Assembly (NCBI GenBank): GCA_035948315.1
Contig: DASZJG010000069.1
Location: 1-64,000 of the forward strand
Direction: 5' to 3'
Length of the DNA: 64,000 nt
Source of the DNA: CAJCJE01 sp035948315
GTDB taxonomy: Bacteria > Actinomycetota > Actinomycetes > Mycobacteriales > Pseudonocardiaceae
Shown: piece by piece, positions 59,403 to 64,000 of the stretch
Layout: every line of letters starts with the position of its first letter
Numbering within the stretch: position 1 is the stretch's first letter
The notes under the pieces: model-generated
What the model was told of the DNA's origin: nothing
Databases searched by the model: none
Seen by the model: the letters and a program-made list of their open reading frames with translations, nothing else
Translations under genes and position numbers: made by a program

Positions 59403-60875
59403 CTACGGCGCGACGTAGCGGGGGAACGGCCAGTTCGACATCGGCATGCTCGGCGTGCCGGTGTCGGTCGAGAGCGACGTGTCCACCTGGCTCGGATAGG
59501 TGTACTCGTACAGGCCGAAGTCCGGCTTCCACTTGTCCGGCTGGTAGAGCTTGCCGTCCGCGGTGAACGGCCCGAAGTCGGTGACCACCGAGTAGGCGGG
59601 CAGCAGCGTGCTCGGGTCGAGGTAGTAGCGGACCTTGAGGCCCTGGCTCTCCGCGGTGGTGAGCACGTAGGGCCACTTGGTCTGGTCGACGCCGGTCTGC
59701 GCGACCGCCGCCTCGATGAACGCGCCGCCCATGTTCACGGTCGGGTTGATGTCGTCGGGGTCCTTCGGGTTCTGCGGCGTCAGCGTCATGTCCAGCTGGA
59801 CGTAGGACTTGCCGTCACTGCCCTGCGTCATGCTCGGCCTGGCGACCGAGATCAGGCCGGGCACGTTGGCCAGGTAGGAGATGTACTTGTCGGCCTGCGC
59901 GCTGGTCAGGCCGCCGGTCGCGATGCCGTCCGAGGAGAAGGCGTCGATCTCCTTCTGGCCGGCGAGCCGGTTGCACTCGTTCACCTTCGGGTTGGCCAGG
60001 TCGCTCGGGGACTGCGGGAGCCAGCCGTCGGTCGGCGTCCAGGTGTGGCTCATGTTGTCCACGCAGGTGGTGATGAACGACGTGTCGCCGACCGGCGCGC
60101 CGGTGGTCACGTTCACGTTGGTGTGCCGGACGGCGACGAACTTGTGCGCGGCGTAGTCGATCTGCACCAGCTGCACGTCGCCGACCGGGAACTGCGCGTA
60201 CTGGTCGCTGTTGCTGTAGAAGACGCTGACGGTGCCGGCGACCGGCTTGGTCACCTGCCGCTTGAGCATCGCCCAGTACAGCGTCGTCGGGTCGGCCTTG
60301 GCCAGCCCGGCCGCGGTCGCCGGCAGGTTCAGACTGGGCACGTCGGTGGCGTACTGGTGCGGCGTGCATGCCGGCAGGTCAACGCCCCACCTGCGCGGAT
60401 CGGTGAGCGAGTTGGAGCCGACGTCCGCCGTGTCGCAGCTGCTCGCCCCGCCCGCCTGGCTGCTCGACGACGACCCGCCGCCCCGGTTGAGCAGCAGGAC
60501 CAGGCCGGTCGCGACCAGCACCACGACCACGGCCGGCACACCCACCTTCACCCACATCGGCACCCGGCGCCGGGGCCCCTGCGGCAGGCCCGGTTGCGGA
60601 TGCTGGGGAAACGGCTGCTGGCCATACGGCTGCTGCTGCGGGTTGGGCGGCTGGCCATACGGCGGCTGCGGGTTGGGCGGCTGGCCATGGGGCTGCTGCT
60701 GGTGGGGCGGCTGGCCATAGGGCGGCTGCTGGTGGGGCGGCTGCGGATACGGGTACGGCTGGGGCTGTTGCGGATAGCCGGGGCCGTAGCCCGGCGGCTG
60801 CTGCTGAGCTTGTTGAGGCTGTTGCGGTGCCTGGTGTGGCCAGCCCTGGTTGCCCTGCCCGTACTGCCCAGTCAT
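59403..60875 (-). CDS. Pro/Gln-rich single-pass membrane protein
   Basis: 490 residues. The first 105 residues are Pro, Gln, Gly and Tyr-rich with repeated QPPYGQPP/QPPHGQPP units, then a membrane helix (VGVPAVVVVLVATGLVLLL) near 115-135. About 350 residues outside follow, with no known domain, including Cys pairs (CDTADVGS, ACTPHQ, TTCVDN, NECNRL) that may form disulfides. The start ATG at 60875 follows a G-rich stretch. Proteins with this layout are common in actinomycetes and their role is unknown. Confidence 0.78.
   Translation of the reverse strand: MTGQYGQGNQGWPHQAPQQPQQAQQQPPGYGPGYPQQPQPYPYPQPPHQQPPYGQPPHQQQPHGQPPNPQPPYGQPPNPQQQPYGQQPFPQHPQPGLPQGPRRRVPMWVKVGVPAVVVVLVATGLVLLLNRGGGSSSSSQAGGASSCDTADVGSNSLTDPRRWGVDLPACTPHQYATDVPSLNLPATAAGLAKADPTTLYWAMLKRQVTKPVAGTVSVFYSNSDQYAQFPVGDVQLVQIDYAAHKFVAVRHTNVNVTTGAPVGDTSFITTCVDNMSHTWTPTDGWLPQSPSDLANPKVNECNRLAGQKEIDAFSSDGIATGGLTSAQADKYISYLANVPGLISVARPSMTQGSDGKSYVQLDMTLTPQNPKDPDDINPTVNMGGAFIEAAVAQTGVDQTKWPYVLTTAESQGLKVRYYLDPSTLLPAYSVVTDFGPFTADGKLYQPDKWKPDFGLYEYTYPSQVDTSLSTDTGTPSMPMSNWPFPRYVAP
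60600..60800 (-). repeat. Imperfect repeats encoding QPPYGQPP units
   Basis: Tandem imperfect GGGCGGCTGGCCATA-type units encode the Pro/Gln-rich segment; copy number could vary in frame. Confidence 0.7.
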
Positions 60876-60954
60876 GTTCGCGCCCCCGCCGGGTTGATCC
60901 GTTTGGCCGATAGTCTCGACAAATCGGACCAGCCGCGTCAAATTGGCGCGCCGA

Positions 60955-61179
60955 TCAGGTCAGATCTCCCTCGCGGGCAAGGGCGTTCCACTGCGCTTCG
61001 GTGAGATGTTCCTGTTCCAGGTAGCGCGCTCGCGCGGAGACGAGCACGTCATGCCAGGTTTGCAGGAACTTTTCCCGTGACCGTCGCTCGTACGAATTTT
61101 CGAATTTCCGCAGCAGGTCATCGCACTGGGTGAGTTGTTGCTGTATTTCGGCCGGCGTGAACCGGTTGTGGTCCGGCAC
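60955..61179 (-). CDS. Small hypothetical protein
   Basis: 74 residues, highly charged and helical (TPAEIQQQLTQCDDLLRKFENSYERR then EKFLQTWHDVLVSARARY). GGGAGGG lies 5 nt before the GTG at 61179, good support for translation. No family recognised. It is upstream of the Pro/Gln-rich membrane protein gene, same strand, 79 bp apart, and may share its transcript. Confidence 0.65.
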   Translation of the reverse strand: MPDHNRFTPAEIQQQLTQCDDLLRKFENSYERRSREKFLQTWHDVLVSARARYLEQEHLTEAQWNALAREGDLT

Positions 61180-61289
61180 GATTCCCTCCCCGCCTTCACG
61201 AGCGAACTCCCTTGAGAGTATGGCCAGATCATCGAAGCGGTTGCGGGTTGGGAAATGTAGAAGTCAATTATCACCAAGTAGGAGTAATT

Positions 61290-62042
61290 TCATTTGGCTT
61301 CGCGGTCTCGCGTGTAGCGCAGCATCAACATGTCGTCGCCGTGCAGGACGGATCGCAGATGCATGCGCTGCGGTCGGGGCGGGAATTCACCGACCGCGAT
61401 ACGCCCGGAATCGCCGGAGGTCAGCAGCGGTGCGACGGAAAGGCACAGCTCGTCGACGAGTTCGGCGGCGATCAGGCTGCCGAACAGGCGTGGACCGCCC
61501 TCGCAGTTGACCCGGACCAGGCCGCGCTTACCGAGATCGTCGACCAGTGCTTGCAGGTCGACGTCGTCCGCGCCGACCGTCACCACGTCCGCGCCCGCCT
61601 CGGCGACCGCAGCGCGCCGGGCCTGCGGGGCCGACGTCGTGGTGTAGATGATCGGCGGGACCTCGGTGTCGGTGATCACCAGCGCGGTGGGCTCGATCGA
61701 GCAGGTCCTGGTGACGATCGCGATGGTCGGCACCGGAGCGAGGCCGAGCGCGGCGCGGTCGGTCGCGGCGACCTCAGCCGGCTTGACGCCTCGATACCGC
61801 TCGGTGACCGCGGTGGCCGAGCCGACCAGGATCACGTCGCAAATCTGCCGGCCGAGGCCGAAGATCCGCTTGTCGTTGGGGTCGCCGAGGCCGCCGGATT
61901 TGCCCTGCACGGTGGCCGCGCCGTCCATGCTGGAGATGAAGTTGACCTTCACCCACGGCCGGTCCAACGGCTCCGGGAAGGCGTAGATGGCGCGCAGGTC
62001 GTCGTCGGTCGGCGTGGTGCCGCTCGGCCATAGCTGATCCAC
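61290..62042 (-). CDS. ribD: RibD C-terminal-family pyrimidine reductase (Rv2671-like)
   Basis: 250 residues, DHFR-fold: PWVKVNFISSMDGAATVQGKSGGL, VILVGSATAVTERYRG, VNCEGGPRLFGSLIAAELVDELCLSVAP. It lacks the N-terminal deaminase of full RibD. In M. tuberculosis the Rv2671 protein has dihydrofolate reductase activity and affects antifolate response; here the same role is possible. GTG start at 62042 without a clear ribosome-binding site. Divergent from zapE as Rv2671 is from Rv2670c. Confidence 0.85.
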   Translation of the reverse strand: MDQLWPSGTTPTDDDLRAIYAFPEPLDRPWVKVNFISSMDGAATVQGKSGGLGDPNDKRIFGLGRQICDVILVGSATAVTERYRGVKPAEVAATDRAALGLAPVPTIAIVTRTCSIEPTALVITDTEVPPIIYTTTSAPQARRAAVAEAGADVVTVGADDVDLQALVDDLGKRGLVRVNCEGGPRLFGSLIAAELVDELCLSVAPLLTSGDSGRIAVGEFPPRPQRMHLRSVLHGDDMLMLRYTRDREAK

Positions 62043-62099
62043 CCGAGCATCAAATCAGGTCGCCGCCCGTGCTGTCACGAGCACTGTCAGCTCTGCGGT

Positions 62100-62105
62100 T
62101 AGTCT
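62100..62105 (+). promoter_or_regulatory. Leaderless -10 element for zapE
   Basis: TAGTCT, 7 nt before the ATG at 62113, with no ribosome-binding site. Confidence 0.6.
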
Positions 62106-62112
62106 TCGTGAC

Positions 62113-63141
62113 ATGTCCGTTGGTCATCTTGTCGACCGCGATCCGGTGGTCGCGCCGGACGAGTTGATCTCCTCGCTCGTTCCTCCGCCGCGTTTCGACG
62201 CGGTGCGGTTCGGTACCTACCTGCCGAACCCGGACGAGCCGAGCCAGGCGGCCGCGGTGCGGGCAGGCGAGGCATTCGCGGCGACGGTCGGCACTCCGCC
62301 CAGGCGCCGGTTGTTCGGCGGCAACAAGAAGCCCATCGGGCGACCCGGTCTGTATTTCGACGGCGGTTTCGGTGTTGGCAAGACGCACCTGCTCGCGTCG
62401 CTGTGGCACGCGGTGCCCGAGCCCAAGGCGTACGGCAGTTTCGTCGAGCTGACTCATCTGGTCGGCGCACTCGGCTTCGCGGAAACCGTGCGCAGGCTCG
62501 CCGGGCACCGACTGCTCGCCATCGACGAGTTCGAGCTGGACGACCCTGGCGACACCACGCTGGTCAACCGGCTGCTGCGCGAACTGACCGACGCGGGCGT
62601 TTTCGTCGCGGCGACGTCGAACACGTTGCCGGACAAGCTGGGCGAGGGCCGGTTCGCGGCCGATGACTTCCTGCGCGAGATCCAGTCGCTGTCCTCGCGG
62701 TTCACCGTCGTCCGGGTGGACGGGCCGGACTACCGTCATCGCGGCCTGCCGGACGCGCCACAACCGTTGTCCGACAGCGATCTGCTGGCGAGCGCCGAGG
62801 CCGTCGAAGGGTCCACAATGGACGATTTCGACGCGCTGTGCGCGCACCTGGCCCGGTTGCACCCGTCGAAGTACGGGCGGCTCGTCGACGGCGTCAGCGC
62901 CGTGCACCTGCGTGGCGTGCACCCGGCGCCGGACCAGTCGGTGGCGCTGCGGCTGGTCGCGTTCGGCGACCGGCTCTACGACCGGGCGATCCCGGTCGCG
63001 GTGTCCGGCGAGCCGGTGTCCGCCCTGTTCACCGAGGAGATGCTGCGGGGCGGGTATCGGAAGAAGTACCTGCGGGCGGTGTCGCGCCTGGTGGCGCTGT
63101 CCCGCGACGCGGCCGACCTGCGCGCTCGGACCAGTGGCTGA
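62113..63141 (+). CDS. zapE: AFG1/ZapE-family ATPase
   Basis: 342 residues of the AFG1-like ATPases. Walker A GGFGVGKTHLLASLWH near 77, Walker B LLAIDEFELDDPGD near 137, sensor-like VAATSNTLPDKLGEGRF, and the C-terminal ALFTEEMLRGGYRKKYLRAVSRL. E. coli ZapE acts at the division ring under stress. Corresponds to Rv2670c. Its 3' end overlaps the convergent PAP2 gene by 113 bp. Confidence 0.9.
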   Translation: MSVGHLVDRDPVVAPDELISSLVPPPRFDAVRFGTYLPNPDEPSQAAAVRAGEAFAATVGTPPRRRLFGGNKKPIGRPGLYFDGGFGVGKTHLLASLWHAVPEPKAYGSFVELTHLVGALGFAETVRRLAGHRLLAIDEFELDDPGDTTLVNRLLRELTDAGVFVAATSNTLPDKLGEGRFAADDFLREIQSLSSRFTVVRVDGPDYRHRGLPDAPQPLSDSDLLASAEAVEGSTMDDFDALCAHLARLHPSKYGRLVDGVSAVHLRGVHPAPDQSVALRLVAFGDRLYDRAIPVAVSGEPVSALFTEEMLRGGYRKKYLRAVSRLVALSRDAADLRARTSG

Positions 63142-63751
63142 GCAGCACCGCGCCGGGCAGCACCACGCCCAAGGCCAGGCCGTAGCCGCCGAAGATGTCG
63201 GTCAGGTAGTGGTAGCGCATGGCGACCAGGCCGATGGTCAGCATCGCGATCAGCACGGCGTAGACGGCCCAGGCGATGACCCGGCCGCGCCGGGTGCGCA
63301 GCAGGGTGAGGCCGACGAGCAGTGCGATGGTGTAAGCGGCGACCGCGCTGACCGTGTGCCCGCTGGGGTAGCTCAGGCCGCCGCGCGGGAAGGTCCGGCC
63401 GAAGCCGGGTTTGAGCAGGATCTCGTTGATCGCGATGGCGATGCCCGGTCCGAGCACGGACAGCGCCGCGACTGCCCACGACCGGGTGAGCAGGCCGAAC
63501 AGGAACACGATGGCGAGCACCGCGTACAGGATCGCGGTGTCGGTCGGCGAGACCAGGATGTACGCGAGCGGGCTGCGCTGTCCGATGTAGTGGTACGCGG
63601 TGCTGGCCGCGCTCGCGTCGAACCGGTCGGGCCTGGTCTGGCCAGCAAAAACGAAGCCGAGCACGAGCATTTCCGCCCAGCCCACGACCGCGACGATCAG
63701 CGCCGGCAGGCGGTAGCGGGCGGGCACCAGGTTGGGCCATCGGTCGGGCAC
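63029..63751 (-). CDS. PAP2-superfamily membrane phosphatase
   Basis: 240 residues, five or six membrane helices. Phosphatase motifs: KPGFGRTFPRG, SYPSGHTVSAVAAY, and MRYHYLTDIFGGYGLALG with the catalytic His pair. It should dephosphorylate a lipid such as undecaprenyl diphosphate or phosphatidic acid. The last 30 residues are basic and Pro-rich and overlap zapE antisense. The GTG start at 63751 is uncertain. Confidence 0.85.
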   Translation of the reverse strand: MPDRWPNLVPARYRLPALIVAVVGWAEMLVLGFVFAGQTRPDRFDASAASTAYHYIGQRSPLAYILVSPTDTAILYAVLAIVFLFGLLTRSWAVAALSVLGPGIAIAINEILLKPGFGRTFPRGGLSYPSGHTVSAVAAYTIALLVGLTLLRTRRGRVIAWAVYAVLIAMLTIGLVAMRYHYLTDIFGGYGLALGVVLPGAVLLSHWSERAGRPRRGTAPPGATPPAGTSSDTRPAASPR

Positions 63752-63781
63752 GTCCTCGACTATGCCCGACCGATGGTGGTC

Positions 63782-64000
63782 TCAGTTGGCGAGCACCGCG
63801 GCGATCGCGTCGATGCCCCGGTCGAGGTCGGCCTTGCTGATCACCAGCGGCGGCGCGACGCGCAGCGTGGTGTCGTGCGTCTCCTTGCACAGCACGCCAC
63901 GTGCGGCCAGCGCCTCGGAGGCGACGCGGCCGGCCGGTCCGCCGGGGCTGATCTCCACGCCCGCCCACAGGCCGCGCCCGCGCACCTCGCTGACGCCGCT
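63782..64000 (-). CDS. rocD: Ornithine aminotransferase, C-terminal part (runs off the window)
   Basis: Only the last 72 codons are inside the window. VRGRGLWAGVEI, RGVLCKETHDTTLRVAPPLVISKADLDRGI and AIAAVL are typical of class III PLP aminotransferases of the ornithine-oxo-acid type. The PLP Lys would be outside. The gene continues upstream on the minus strand beyond 64000, so length and start are unknown. Arginine or acetylornithine aminotransferases are close alternatives. Confidence 0.75.
   Translation of the reverse strand, partial: SGVSEVRGRGLWAGVEISPGGPAGRVASEALAARGVLCKETHDTTLRVAPPLVISKADLDRGIDAIAAVLAN

Overview
The window reads as chromosome of a high-GC actinomycete, most likely from the Pseudonocardiales (Amycolatopsis, Saccharothrix, Kutzneria or Actinophytocola are my guesses). 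The grounds are the very high GC, many GTG starts, several leaderless promoters, and a long block that follows the Mycobacterium tuberculosis Rv2670-Rv2703 gene order as I remember it: sigA, ppgK, cei, DUF4193, DUF3093, dut, DUF3710, an alpha/beta hydrolase, an OB-fold protein, DUF3159, two TrkA proteins (CeoC, CeoB), an APC permease, a TrmA-type methyltransferase, dxs, rnd, DUF3000, hemE, hemG, hemQ, msrB, an Rv2672-like secreted protein, ribD and zapE. I see no phage, transposase, CRISPR array, rRNA or tRNA.

Layout. 1-3643: sugar ABC importer genes (single-domain ATPase, XylH-type permease) with a ROK repressor; the binding protein should lie just left of the window. 3651-7288: a small zinc protein, a membrane Ser/Thr kinase, a truncated copy of that kinase and a secreted G1-type glutamic peptidase. 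7302-8130: a VapBC toxin-antitoxin pair with a palindromic operator. 8147-24596: the conserved housekeeping block (sigma factor, polyphosphate glucokinase, Cei, dUTPase, potassium module, RNA methyltransferase, DXP synthase), interrupted at 14277-15609 by an accessory hydrolase and HTH gene with a striking two-site operator. 24619-29820: a two-component system, a second toxin-antitoxin-like pair, a lipoprotein, a membrane protein and a PhzF protein. 29829-33291: fadAB beta-oxidation operon with a double operator. 33354-41706: RNase D, a LuxR response regulator, DUF3000, the coproporphyrin branch of heme synthesis (hemE, hemG, hemQ), a CoA-transferase remnant and msrB.

The right third is accessory. 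41756-46312 holds a TetR/P450 operon, a DHFR-like reductase, asparaginase II and small zinc or VOC proteins. 46316-50121 holds a MaoC dehydratase, an acyl-CoA dehydrogenase with a divergent TetR, and a stand-alone LigD polymerase domain. 50473-55320 holds a GntR regulator followed by a 1.45-kb segment flanked by a 27-bp direct repeat; the segment carries a TetX-like flavin monooxygenase and a truncated DUF6191 copy. An APH-family kinase, intact DUF6191 and a Tat-exported phosphoesterase follow. 55476-64000 holds DinB, a 35-residue peptide with two CxCCxxC motifs, an alpha/beta hydrolase that lacks its nucleophile serine, a DMT exporter, a Pro/Gln-rich membrane protein, RibD-like reductase, ZapE, a PAP2 phosphatase and the C-terminal end of an ornithine aminotransferase.

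Regulation is unusually legible. At least seven genes (dut, the KimA-like transporter, rnd, a VOC gene, the LigD-like gene, dinB, zapE) have a TANNNT hexamer 6-8 nt before the start codon, which fits leaderless mRNAs. Several regulators have clear palindromic operators next to them. Three convergent gene pairs end on one shared CTAG. No function here was tested; all calls come from reading the sequence and recalled family knowledge.
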